This document shows positions 41,950-50,162 of a stretch of DNA of 52,381 bases, one piece after another. The stretch is from Prosthecobacter sp. SYSU 5D2 (lineage in GTDB: Bacteria > Verrucomicrobiota > Verrucomicrobiia > Verrucomicrobiales > Verrucomicrobiaceae), in NCBI RefSeq assembly GCF_039655865.1, contig NZ_JBBYXL010000019.1, positions 1 through 52,381 of the forward strand, written 5' to 3'. Made by a program: the position numbers and the translations under genes. The notes under the pieces are model-generated. The model saw only the letters and a program-made list of their open reading frames with translations. It was not told where the DNA came from and ran no database searches. Each line of letters starts with the position of its first letter. Position 1 is the stretch's first letter.

Positions 41950-42459
41950 ATGAACAAACGGCCCCCACATCGGGATCCACTCCCCCGCCAGCAGGCCAGA
42001 CCGCGAAAGGGCACTTTCAGTCTGGTCAATCTGCTGCTGCTGGCCGCTTTGCTCATCCTGCCCTATCAGGCCGTCCAGGCCCTCGGCTGGGACTGGCGCT
42101 GGGTCGCCGGTTACGTCGCCATCCTCAGCCTCACCACCTATTCCGCCTACGCCCTGGACAAGCGCCTCGCCGAATCCGGCGGCTGGCGCATCCCCGAGTT
42201 CAATCTCCACTTCCTCGAGTTCTTCGGCGGCTGGCCCGGCGCATGGATCGCCCAGCGCCGCCTCCGGCATAAATGCGCCAAACGCAGCTACCAGATCGTC
42301 TTCGCCCTCATCCTCCTCATCCACCAGGCCGCCGCATTCGATGCCTTTAAGGACTGGCAGGTCACCCGCTCCCTCATCAGCTTTTGGGACCCAGGCAAAA
42401 GCCCGTCCGAATATGAAGTTCGCCGAGCCATCCGTCCGCAATCAGACGATTTTAGGTAG
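41950..42459 (+). CDS. DUF1294 membrane protein
   Basis: 169 residues from ATG 41950. A basic, proline-rich N-terminus (about 1-22) precedes a hydrophobic segment (LVNLLLLAALLILPYQAV) and a second one (WVAGYVAILSLTTYSAYAL). The DUF1294 signature follows: DKRLAESGGWRIPEFNLHFLEFFGGWPGAWIAQRRLRHKCAKRSYQIVF (in pieces), then a third membrane segment. Some DUF1294 proteins carry an N-terminal cold-shock domain; this one does not. Function unknown. It is flanked on both sides by the same hairpin repeat, which may have travelled with it or simply fill the intergenic space. Confidence 0.82.
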   Translation: MNKRPPHRDPLPRQQARPRKGTFSLVNLLLLAALLILPYQAVQALGWDWRWVAGYVAILSLTTYSAYALDKRLAESGGWRIPEFNLHFLEFFGGWPGAWIAQRRLRHKCAKRSYQIVFALILLIHQAAAFDAFKDWQVTRSLISFWDPGKSPSEYEVRRAIRPQSDDFR

Positions 42460-42469
42460 CCCCCGCCCC

Positions 42470-42610
42470 CGTACAGTAGTCCGCACTGTCCCAGTGCGGT
42501 TCCGTACAGTACTCCGCACCGTCCCTGGTGCGGTTCCCCGTAAAGTGGTCCGCACCGTCCCTGGTGCGGTTCCCCGTACACCACTCCTCACCCTCCCCAG
42601 TGCGGGGAGG
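42470..42610. repeat. Four tandem 33-36-bp hairpin repeats
   Basis: Units start at 42470, 42503, 42539 and 42575. Consensus CGTACAGTACTCCGCACC, GTCCCT, GGTGCGGTTCCC; each has a 7-bp CCGCACC/GGTGCGG stem, degenerate in the last unit. Spacing is 33, 36 and 36 bases. Confidence 0.8.
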
Positions 42611-42934
42611 GGAGGGGACCTGTCGCGAAGCGACATTTGACCGGTAGCCGGGGCGTTTTAACCCCCGGAAAGAAGCCCTCCGCCTCGGGGACATCGAGGA
42701 CGAGGTGGATGTCTCCTGCTGGGTCAGCTTCTTCGAGCCGCTTCCCCATGACGACACGCCAGATTAAACCTCATCCTTATCAACCGATGACCCCTTTCGT
42801 TTTCCCGCCTCTCGTCATCAAGCCCCTAACGTCCGTTGGCACGACGAATGAGACTGTTTCACAGTATCAGAGAAATGATGTTTCATTCGATCTCTTCCGT
42901 GCATAGTGGCTCTTGCATACATCTTTTTGCATCA
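42611..42934. other. Intergenic region between DUF1294 and the defence island
   Basis: Two hairpins are seen: TGTCGC-GAA-GCGACA (42621-42635) and CCGGGG...CCCCGG (42648-42668). An open frame without a start codon (42648-42767) would end EDEVDVSCWVSFFEPLPHDD and may be a gene remnant. From about 42780 the composition becomes richer in A and T, marking the island edge. Confidence 0.45.
42648..42767 (+). pseudogene. Possible gene remnant (C-terminal fragment)
   Basis: An open frame between a TAG at 42645 and a TAA at 42765 encodes a well-formed acidic C-terminus (RKEALRLGDIEDEVDVSC, then WVSFFEPLPHDDTPD) but has no credible start. It resembles the tail of a real protein cut by the repeat-rich sequence on its left. 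The family is not recognised. Confidence 0.25.
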
Positions 42935-43876
42935 ATGCCCGTTTCCCCGTCCACCTTCCGTTATTCAGGCCACGAAACTTTCGTTTGTCGATATGCCTGG
43001 CTGCCAAAGGCAGTAAAGCATCTTAGTGATGGGCGAAACTCGAAACTCTTCAGTGACGAAAATGATGCCATGGTCCGGCTCGGTGTAGGCAAAAACATGG
43101 TTCGCTCCATTCGGTTCTGGGCTGAGACGGCGGGTGTTATCGTGTCTCTTGGCGACCACAAAGGTTATGCAGTCACTCCATTCGGCCAGGAATTGCTCGG
43201 GCACGATGGGCATGATCCATATCTAGAACACCCATCGACCCTCTGGCTCCTGCATTGGAAAATCGCCACAAATCCAAACGGGCCGATATACCAGTGGGTA
43301 CAAATGCTTAATCACTGGCATCGTTCTGAATTCACCGAGGTTGAAGCGATGGGGTTCTTGAAGAAGAATCTACCACCGAAGGCGCAAAGCCTCTCAGACC
43401 GGACGACCGAGGATGGCCTTCGGGTGTTTATCAACACCTTCATACCCACAAGAGGACGCAAAGGTGAGGTCGCCGAGGACAACCTCGACAGTCCGTTCGT
43501 TGAGCTTGGCCTGCTTCGACGCTGCGGTGAGCGCACCGACATCAAGAGCGGTCAACTCGAATGGATCTATTCCTTTGCAATCGAAGACAAGCCGGGCATT
43601 TCAGCCGAGCTCTTTGCATATTGTCTTAACGATTTCTGGCGAAATGAACATGCCAACGAGCAAACCATCTCATTTGGCGCAGCAGCTGTTGGTGAAGGAA
43701 GTCCGGGGCAGATCTTCAAACTTCCCGAAGCATCGGTTCGACACTATCTCGATCAGATCAAGCAGACAACAAATGGAGCGATTGCATTCCAAGAGTCCGC
43801 CTCGCTTCAGCAGGTAACCCGGTCTAGCAAGGCTGATTCGTTCGACTTTCTTGAAAATATCTACGTTCCCGCCTGA
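42935..43876 (+). CDS. sspB: DUF4007 protein, SspB-like (phosphorothioation system)
   Basis: 313 residues from ATG 42935. The N-terminus FRYSGHETFVCRYAWLPKAVKHL is the DUF4007 signature (FSGHETFxxRYxWLKK). FSDENDAMVRLGVGKNMVRSIRFWAETAGVI follows and resembles a winged helix, with WLLHWKIATNPNGPIYQW further on, also typical. In Ssp systems the DUF4007 protein SspB is reported to nick DNA and is needed for single-strand phosphorothioate insertion. Its stop codon overlaps the start of the ATPase gene by one base (TGATG at 43874-43878). The open frame reaches 42836, but residues before 42935 lack family character. Base composition differs from the chromosome to the left. Confidence 0.78.
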   Translation: MPVSPSTFRYSGHETFVCRYAWLPKAVKHLSDGRNSKLFSDENDAMVRLGVGKNMVRSIRFWAETAGVIVSLGDHKGYAVTPFGQELLGHDGHDPYLEHPSTLWLLHWKIATNPNGPIYQWVQMLNHWHRSEFTEVEAMGFLKKNLPPKAQSLSDRTTEDGLRVFINTFIPTRGRKGEVAEDNLDSPFVELGLLRRCGERTDIKSGQLEWIYSFAIEDKPGISAELFAYCLNDFWRNEHANEQTISFGAAAVGEGSPGQIFKLPEASVRHYLDQIKQTTNGAIAFQESASLQQVTRSSKADSFDFLENIYVPA

Positions 43877-46800
43877 TGGCATCGCGCTCCATAAATAAAC
43901 TTCTTCGAATCAGCCCCCGCTTTCTTCGGTCGGCGCAGCTAGAACGCGACTTCCGCGACCCCGAAGCTCTAGGTGGGTATGTGTTGACCCAGGATACGCG
44001 CGCGCACCTTTCACGCTTGTTGAAAGGCACGAGATCAGTGTCTGGTCAGCGTTCATGGCGTGTCACAGGCGACTTCGGCTCCGGCAAATCGAGCTTTGCC
44101 TTGTTGCTGGCGAATCTGCTTTCCCCCAGCAGTTCCGATCTGCCCAAGCACCTGCGAGGGTTGCCAGTTGATATGGGCCTGACACGCTCTCGACGTGGGT
44201 TCCTTCCAGTTTTGGTCACAGGTTCCCGGCAGCAGATGTCGATGGCGTTACTCTCTGCGCTGTCGAACTCACTGCATCAGAACATTGATGGAAGGAAAAA
44301 ACTCAAGGTCAGGATGGCAGTGGACGAAACTCTAGCCGCTCCGAAGTCCAATCTGGACCACCGTGTAATCGCGTTGCTGATACAGGCATCAGCAGAGCTT
44401 CGGCAACATGATCTCTTCGATGGTGTTCTCGTCATCATAGATGAGCTGGGCAAGTTCCTTGAATATTCCGCACTGAACCCCGAAAAGCAGGATGTGTATT
44501 TCCTCCAGCAGTTGGGGGAGGCATCATCACGTAGCGGTGAAAACTGTCTCTTCACTGTGGGCCTCCTTCATCAAGGATTCAGCACCTATGCCGACAAACT
44601 AACAGAACAGGCCCAGCGTGAATGGGAGAAAGTGGCGGAGCGTTTCGAGGAAATCGTCTTTGCCCAGCCGTTAAGCCAGGTTGCCTCACTTTTAAGCGCT
44701 GCTTTGAATGTGAAGGAGGATGAGTGTCCTCGTGGATGGAAGTCAGAAGCCCATACCGACATGCGGGCGGCGGTCGATCTTGGGTTGTTTGGAGCCAACG
44801 CTGGCAAAAGCGCTCTCGTTGAGCTTGCCCCTAGCTTGTATCCTCTGCATCCAACAGTCCTTCCGGTGCTGGCGAAGTTCTTTCGCCGTTTTGGTCAGAA
44901 TGAGCGTTCGTTGTTCAGCTTCCTGTTATCATCGGAACCCCATGCCTTGCAGGACTTCGCTCAGAACGAGGCCACGTTGAGATTCATCTACCGGTTGCCT
45001 GAATTCTACGACTTCATTGCTCAGAACTTCGGAGGCCGTCTGAGCGCCCAGAGCTTTCGGAGCCACTGGAGTCACATAGATGCAGTCATTCGGAGCTTTC
45101 CCGCAGAGCGCGAGTTGGAGCTACGCATCTTGAAGACAATTGGTGTCCTAAATACTATCGACTCCACTGCTGATCTGCTTCCGCGAGATGACCTGCTTGC
45201 TCTCGCCTTGGGGAACTCGGAAAATCTCAAAGCAGCCGTCGCAAGGTTGAAAAAGGAGAACCTGCTTTTCTTCAGAGGGGCAAGAAGAGGTTATGCGCTG
45301 TGGTCGCACACCAGCGTCAATTTGGAGCACGAGTACGCCAAGGCATCCGAATCCATCCAGCAAATCTCCAACATGGGCGAACTGCTTCGTGCGCGCTTGG
45401 ATGCCAGACCGGTCGTCGCTCGTGCTCACTACATACGTACTGGCAATCTCAGGCATTTTACCATTCGGTTCTCCTCTACTGATGAAATCAGTGCAGACCC
45501 CACAATCTTCCAGCCGGAATACCCTGCGGACGGTATGATCGTGATCGTTCTGAGCGAAACAGAAGAGCAGAGGAAGCGGGCGCAAAAACAGATTGCCGAA
45601 ATGCCCGCCAGTCCACAGGTCTTGTTTGGAGTGACGGAAGCGCTGGAAGTTTTGAATGGTTTCATTCTGAGCTTGGAGCGTTGGAATCACGTCGAGCGCC
45701 ATACACCCGAGCTGAAGGATGACCGTTTTGCCGCCGAGGAGGTGTCCCGACAGATAGCTCATGCAAACCAGGCCCTGGAGAACGCCCTTCATCGCTATGT
45801 GGGTTTCCGTGGACTCTCCCAGGACGTGCAATCAAGGATCCACTGGTTTTACAATTCCATGTCTGTTAAGGGCCTGGATCGTGATGGTTCTCTGCAATGC
45901 TATTTGTCGGAGCTGTGTGACAGTTTGTTCCCGAAAGCTCCAAACGTTCATAATGAGCTTGTGAATCGTAATACCCTTAGTTCCGCCGCTGCTGCTGCCC
46001 GTCAACGGTTGTTTGAACTGATGCTTAATCATGGAGATGATCCCCACTTGGGGCTGCCTCTTGACAAAGCACCACCCGAGAAGTCACTGTATCTGTCAGT
46101 CCTTAAAGAATCAGGTATTCATGCGGAGCGGGCTCATGGTTGGAGCATTGAGTTCCCGGAAAAAGACCCACTTCGCCTGCGTCCGGCACTGGAGCATGTC
46201 ATTGAGATGCTTGAGGCAAGGCCAGATGCAAGAATCCGGGTTGATCGAATCGTTGAAAAACTTCGCCGCCCACCTTATGGTGTACGCGATGGCTTGATCC
46301 CGGTCCTCCTGGTTGCCATCTATGTGCAGCATGAGGCAGAACTGGCCATTTATGAGGACGGGCGCTTTGTCAGCGATGTCGAGGAATTCTTGAAAATGCG
46401 CCTCGCCAAAGCTCCGCAAACCTTCGAGTTCCAGCTTTGCCGCATTCATGGCATGAGAAGGGAGTTGCTCTCGCACCTTGCTGAAGTTGTGAAGTTGGAG
46501 CGTGCCGAGCGCACTGAGTTGCTTTCCATCGTCCGGCCTATCTGTCTGATAGTGGCCGAATTACCTGACTACGCAAAGAACACAGAAAATCTCAGCCCCC
46601 AGACAATAACAGTGCGGAAGCACGTTTTAGCGGCTGAGGAACCGGCTCACTTGGTGTTTAGAGACATCCCCGAGGCACTTGGCTTCAAGGGGGATGTGAG
46701 CAAATCAGAAGCCTCTAAGCTGGCCTCCAAGTTGGCTCAAAGCCTCTCTGAATTACGACGTGCTTTGCCAGAATGCCGGAAGCGCATGACCCAGACGATT

Positions 46801-47298
46801 TTGGAAGCATTTAGTGAAAAGGTTGCAGACTTTTCTGCCTGGCGGCGGTCGGTCGCTGAGAGGGCAGAAACCGTGATCGTGGGGGTGACCAACCCAGAGT
46901 TGCGGGCATTCACCTTGAAACTGATTGACGATGCCACGGAAGAGTCTGTCTGGCTTGAGGCGCTCGGTAGTCTGGTGACCCGTGTTCCTCCGTCCCGCTG
47001 GAGGGACAAAGACGAGACCGCTTTTCGAGAGGGCGTCCTTGGGCTGGTGCGGCAGTTTCAACGAGTCGAGTCGCTTCACTTTGGAGAAGGTTCACGAGCG
47101 CCCGAGAACGCTGTGCGGATTGCCCTTACCCAGAAAACGGGAGAGGAACGGGATCAGGTGTTCCACCTTAGCTCATCACAAGTAAAAGAGGCTATTGATT
47201 TAAGAAAACGATTGCAGTCTCAGATGCCGGAGGATAAAAAGCTTGCTGTTGCCGCTCTTTCCCAGCTTCTCTGGGAAATGATGGACTCCTCTTCATGA
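43876..47298 (+). CDS. sspC: Large P-loop ATPase, SspC-like
   Basis: 1,140 residues. Walker A GDFGSGKSS at 65-73 and Walker B VLVIIDE at 184-190, then LGKFLEYSA and, at about 213-225, GENCLFTVGLLHQ with a sensor-like position. The rest is mostly helical, including long charged helices (SEASKLASKLAQSLSELRRALPECRKRM). It matches the role of SspC, the ATPase partner in the SspBCD phosphorothioation machine; homologous large ATPases sit next to DUF4007 and PAPS-reductase genes in such islands. Gene junctions overlap on both sides (TGATG with sspB, ATGA with sspD), so the three proteins are made in coupled fashion. A general defence ATPase of another system is the alternative. Confidence 0.72.
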   Translation: MASRSINKLLRISPRFLRSAQLERDFRDPEALGGYVLTQDTRAHLSRLLKGTRSVSGQRSWRVTGDFGSGKSSFALLLANLLSPSSSDLPKHLRGLPVDMGLTRSRRGFLPVLVTGSRQQMSMALLSALSNSLHQNIDGRKKLKVRMAVDETLAAPKSNLDHRVIALLIQASAELRQHDLFDGVLVIIDELGKFLEYSALNPEKQDVYFLQQLGEASSRSGENCLFTVGLLHQGFSTYADKLTEQAQREWEKVAERFEEIVFAQPLSQVASLLSAALNVKEDECPRGWKSEAHTDMRAAVDLGLFGANAGKSALVELAPSLYPLHPTVLPVLAKFFRRFGQNERSLFSFLLSSEPHALQDFAQNEATLRFIYRLPEFYDFIAQNFGGRLSAQSFRSHWSHIDAVIRSFPAERELELRILKTIGVLNTIDSTADLLPRDDLLALALGNSENLKAAVARLKKENLLFFRGARRGYALWSHTSVNLEHEYAKASESIQQISNMGELLRARLDARPVVARAHYIRTGNLRHFTIRFSSTDEISADPTIFQPEYPADGMIVIVLSETEEQRKRAQKQIAEMPASPQVLFGVTEALEVLNGFILSLERWNHVERHTPELKDDRFAAEEVSRQIAHANQALENALHRYVGFRGLSQDVQSRIHWFYNSMSVKGLDRDGSLQCYLSELCDSLFPKAPNVHNELVNRNTLSSAAAAARQRLFELMLNHGDDPHLGLPLDKAPPEKSLYLSVLKESGIHAERAHGWSIEFPEKDPLRLRPALEHVIEMLEARPDARIRVDRIVEKLRRPPYGVRDGLIPVLLVAIYVQHEAELAIYEDGRFVSDVEEFLKMRLAKAPQTFEFQLCRIHGMRRELLSHLAEVVKLERAERTELLSIVRPICLIVAELPDYAKNTENLSPQTITVRKHVLAAEEPAHLVFRDIPEALGFKGDVSKSEASKLASKLAQSLSELRRALPECRKRMTQTILEAFSEKVADFSAWRRSVAERAETVIVGVTNPELRAFTLKLIDDATEESVWLEALGSLVTRVPPSRWRDKDETAFREGVLGLVRQFQRVESLHFGEGSRAPENAVRIALTQKTGEERDQVFHLSSSQVKEAIDLRKRLQSQMPEDKKLAVAALSQLLWEMMDSSS

Positions 47299-48140
47299 AG
47301 CCACCCGACCCTCATTTTGGTAAGGATCAGCCTGTACGCCACGTCTTGAACGTCTCAGGAGGGAAGGACAGTTCCGCCATGGCCCTGCTGATGGCGGGCC
47401 GCATTCGTGGCCTGGAACATTTTCGCCTGGACGACATGGAGTACCTGTTTTGCGACACGCAGAAGGAACTGCCTGAGACTTACGAATACCTGTCCCGCCT
47501 TGAGGCGGAACTTGGAAGCAAAATCACTTACCTCAACGCCAAGGCGGGTTTTGATCACTGGCACAAAGTATTCGGTGGCTACCTGCCCTCGCCGCAGAAC
47601 CGCTGGTGTACAAAACTCCTCAAACTCAAGCCTTTCGAATCTCACGTAGGTGATGATGCGGTGATCAGTTATGTGGGCCTTCGTGCCGATGAAGATCGGA
47701 TCGGATACATCAGCACCAAGCCCAATATTAAGACTCGGTATCCCCTTCGTGAGGCGGGCATCGACTACAATGGTGTCATTCGCATTCTCGAAGACAGTGG
47801 ACTCGGTCTGCCGACATTTATGAAATGGGGAAGGACAAACTCCGGATGCACCTTTTGTTTCTTCCAAACACCGTACGAATGGCTCCGCCTGCAGGAAACT
47901 TATCCGGACAAGTTCAAAGAAGCAATGGAGTATGAAACTATAGATCCATCCAACCCAAATAAGCAGTTCACATGGATGTCTGAAGGCCCGCTTGAATCAT
48001 TGCTCGATGAAACCACGCGAGAGAAAATCCTAACAGGTGGCATTCGAGCCAAAACAAAATCCACCGACAAGTCCCTTGTCAGCGTCTTCACTGGAGCCTC
48101 GGTGAAGGTTAATGAGGCTTGCTTACTGTGTCAAAAATGA
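47295..48140 (+). CDS. sspD: PAPS-reductase/PP-loop protein, SspD-like
   Basis: 281 residues. SGGKDSS at 21-27 is the PP-loop that binds ATP. FCDTQKELPET (C53) and NRWCTKLLK (C105) follow. Two CxxC pairs, C185-x2-C188 (SGCTFCFF) and C276-x2-C279 (EACLLC), are candidates for an iron-sulfur cluster as in DndC-like proteins. GLRADE is present at 129-134. In phosphorothioation systems this protein activates the DNA backbone phosphate and receives sulfur from the cysteine desulfurase. It overlaps sspC by ATGA (47295-47298) and the DUF262 gene by ATGA (48137-48140). Sulfonucleotide reduction is unlikely in this context. Confidence 0.82.
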   Translation: MKPPDPHFGKDQPVRHVLNVSGGKDSSAMALLMAGRIRGLEHFRLDDMEYLFCDTQKELPETYEYLSRLEAELGSKITYLNAKAGFDHWHKVFGGYLPSPQNRWCTKLLKLKPFESHVGDDAVISYVGLRADEDRIGYISTKPNIKTRYPLREAGIDYNGVIRILEDSGLGLPTFMKWGRTNSGCTFCFFQTPYEWLRLQETYPDKFKEAMEYETIDPSNPNKQFTWMSEGPLESLLDETTREKILTGGIRAKTKSTDKSLVSVFTGASVKVNEACLLCQK

Positions 48141-49156
48141 AAACAGAAGTTCAAACATGGACTGTGGGTCAGCTGGTTGCAGCAGCGCCGCACATCGAAT
48201 TGAATCCCGCTTACCAACGGGGGCCAGCTTGGCGTGACGACAAAAAAGCACTGCTGATTGACTCAGTTTTTAGATCCTATGACTTGCCAAAAATCTATTT
48301 GGCTAAAATCGGAAGTGCTCAAAGCCAAAAGTTTGAAGTAATTGATGGCCAGCAACGAGTGCGAGCTATTTTTGAGTTCGCGGATAATCTCTTCTCAGTG
48401 CCGTCAGATTCAATCAACGGAAATTCTGATTCTGAATACACCAATTACAAGGATCTATCTGAAAAAGCTAAGGAGTCATTTAATAGTTTTGGTCTAACTG
48501 TAACAATTCTTTCGGATGCATCTCCAACGTTCAAGAGGACTTTATTTGAGCGTTTGCAGCTAGGTGAACGCTTAAACTCAGCCGAGCTGCGCAATGCGCT
48601 TCCAAGCTCGACGCCTACAGATTTGCGCTCATTTGCGACAACCCACTCTTTTTTCGATAACGCTGGTATCAGCAACGTCCGCTACAAGCGCGAAGATTAC
48701 TTAACACACGTTTTCGCGTATCTGCACTTTTCTCGGAAAAATCTTTTAAAGGATATCAAGGCTCCATCTCTGCGAAAGTATGTGCTAGAATCACAACATG
48801 GTGTTGATCGCGCAGACCAAAAGCGGATTGATGCAATCCTGACCTTCTTGCAGGCGGTCGTCAAATGCAGGCAAAAGACACTGAGAAACAAATGGTCCTT
48901 TGTGGATGCGGTGATCTACTGTTCTCATCATGGAACTGAAAAACTGCGCCCCAAGGCTTTTGCCGAAGTTCTCGGCAAGATTGAGGATTGGCGGAAGGAA
49001 TACTCCAAACGCCCGGAGATGCTTATGGAAACAACATGCCGAGTGCCTAACAAACGTCTTCTCTACCAATACATCAAAGCTTATCAAACAGGAGCTGCTC
49101 TAAAGGAAAGCTTGGATTCTCGTCTTCAGTATTTAGTAGCAACTATCATCCAATGA
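48137..49156 (+). CDS. Stand-alone DUF262 protein, possible phosphorothioate sensor
   Basis: 339 residues from the ATG at 48137, which overlaps the sspD stop (ATGA). The DUF262 core is complete: ELNPAYQRGPAWRDDKKALLIDSVF (about 21-45), PKIYLAKIG, and FEVIDGQQRVRAIFEF with DGQQR at 70-74, the NTP-hydrolysis and sensing motif of GmrSD/SspE-like proteins. Then FKRTLFERLQLGERLNSAELRNALP, typical of the family. The C-terminal ~150 residues are helical and I see no His-Asn-His motif, so the DUF1524 nuclease normally fused in SspE (about 700 or more residues) is absent. Its stop overlaps the SIR2 gene start (ATGA, 49153-49156), pointing to a two-component sensor/effector. Confidence 0.78.
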   Translation: MKTEVQTWTVGQLVAAAPHIELNPAYQRGPAWRDDKKALLIDSVFRSYDLPKIYLAKIGSAQSQKFEVIDGQQRVRAIFEFADNLFSVPSDSINGNSDSEYTNYKDLSEKAKESFNSFGLTVTILSDASPTFKRTLFERLQLGERLNSAELRNALPSSTPTDLRSFATTHSFFDNAGISNVRYKREDYLTHVFAYLHFSRKNLLKDIKAPSLRKYVLESQHGVDRADQKRIDAILTFLQAVVKCRQKTLRNKWSFVDAVIYCSHHGTEKLRPKAFAEVLGKIEDWRKEYSKRPEMLMETTCRVPNKRLLYQYIKAYQTGAALKESLDSRLQYLVATIIQ

Positions 49157-50022
49157 GCCAAAAGCATGTCAGACAAAGAGCTCTAGATGAGCTGGGTGCC
49201 GCTTTCAAAAATGGCAGGGCGAGCTTGTTTGTGGGGGCGGGTATTTCAGCGATAAGCGGATTGCCATCATGGTCCGGTTTGCTGGATGAGCTCATCGTTG
49301 AGCTGAAAGGGCAGCCAGGAGTGTCCACAAGGTTGATAGCTGACGCAAGGAAGCTTCTGAAAGATAGGAGTAAGTGGCTTACCCTTGCGCAACTATTGAG
49401 AAACGAACTCGGCAAAAAGTTTAATGAGTTTGTTGGCCGCAGATTTGCTGACTCCAAGATTAAACCCAATGAAGTTCACGATTTGATCGTGGACCTTCCA
49501 TGGAGTGCTATTGTCACCACTAATTATGATCGCTTAATTGAACGCGCATTTGCTCGCAAGCTTGGAGATCAGGGAGATATACCCGTTTTGACATACGCTA
49601 GTCCAGGAGGTATAGCCTCAAACTATCGAAGAGGGGAGAAGTTTATTGTCAAAGCACATGGCGATGCGAAGATGAAGCCCGAGTCAGTAGTATTGACCGA
49701 ATCTGATTACCGCAATTTGGTGCATCGAGAAATAGGTTATCAAGCAGTATTGCAAGCTCTTTTTACAACCAATTCATTTTTGTTCATTGGGTGCTCGCTA
49801 GCAGATCCGGACCTGAGAATGATGCTGACTTTTCTCCATAGTGCTTTCCACGGGGATACGGCAACACACTACGCGCTTATTCCATCTGATGAACGTTTGG
49901 ATGCTGAGGACAAGGTGCTGTTTCACGACTTCTCTATTCATGTGATTCCCGTAGATAAAAGAAAAAGAACGGAAGAAATCACAAATTTCTTGGAAGATTT
50001 AAAAAAGGCCTGTTCAAAGTGA
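49153..50022 (+). CDS. SIR2-family protein (likely NADase effector)
   Basis: 289 residues. ASLFVGAGISAISGLPSWSGLL (about 23-44, GAGIS NAD-binding motif), IVTTNYDRLIERAF with N124 (TTNYD), FIVKAHGDAKM with H169 as the likely catalytic histidine, and FLFIGCSLADPDLRMML place it in the SIR2_2 group used as NAD-depleting effectors in defence systems (for example Thoeris, DSR and short-Argonaute-associated SIR2). It is translationally coupled to the DUF262 gene, suggesting that the DUF262 protein controls it. It has no extra sensing domain. Its stop overlaps a GTG (50019) that opens a further small frame. Confidence 0.85.
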   Translation: MSQKHVRQRALDELGAAFKNGRASLFVGAGISAISGLPSWSGLLDELIVELKGQPGVSTRLIADARKLLKDRSKWLTLAQLLRNELGKKFNEFVGRRFADSKIKPNEVHDLIVDLPWSAIVTTNYDRLIERAFARKLGDQGDIPVLTYASPGGIASNYRRGEKFIVKAHGDAKMKPESVVLTESDYRNLVHREIGYQAVLQALFTTNSFLFIGCSLADPDLRMMLTFLHSAFHGDTATHYALIPSDERLDAEDKVLFHDFSIHVIPVDKRKRTEEITNFLEDLKKACSK

Positions 50023-50162
50023 AACTAAAAGTTCTTTTCGACACTCTTGTCAACGTGGATGCGGAAGCAAACATTTGCTTTGCACTACCAGAAGTGGGTT
50101 GAGAGCAGGCTGAGCCCATTCACTGCGCAGCGGAGCAACTCATGGCATCGCTGGCTGATTAA
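50019..50162 (+). pseudogene. Small 47-codon frame with an in-frame TGA, coupled to SIR2
   Basis: The GTG at 50019 overlaps the SIR2 stop (GTGA). The frame reads VKLKVLFDTLVNVDAEANIC and FALPEVG, meets TGA at 50100-50102, continues in the same frame with EQAEPIHCAAEQLMASLAD, and ends at TAA 50160-50162. That TAA overlaps the stop of the convergent cysteine desulfurase gene (TTAA). The tail-to-tail fit at the second stop suggests an intact gene until recently, broken by a nonsense change (for example TGG to TGA). A functional 27-residue protein is the alternative. Function unknown. Confidence 0.4.

Noticed and set aside
41750..42610. CRISPR array
   Set aside because: The repeats are tandem without unique spacers of uniform length, and there are no cas genes nearby; the units are hairpin repeats.
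45148..45831. 227-codon minus-strand frame inside the SspC-like gene
   Set aside because: No signature, and it lies entirely inside a supported gene with coupled neighbours on both sides.
50100..50102. Selenocysteine codon in the small frame after SIR2
   Set aside because: The downstream bases show no convincing SECIS-like hairpin, the frame matches no known selenoprotein, and a nonsense mutation is simpler.
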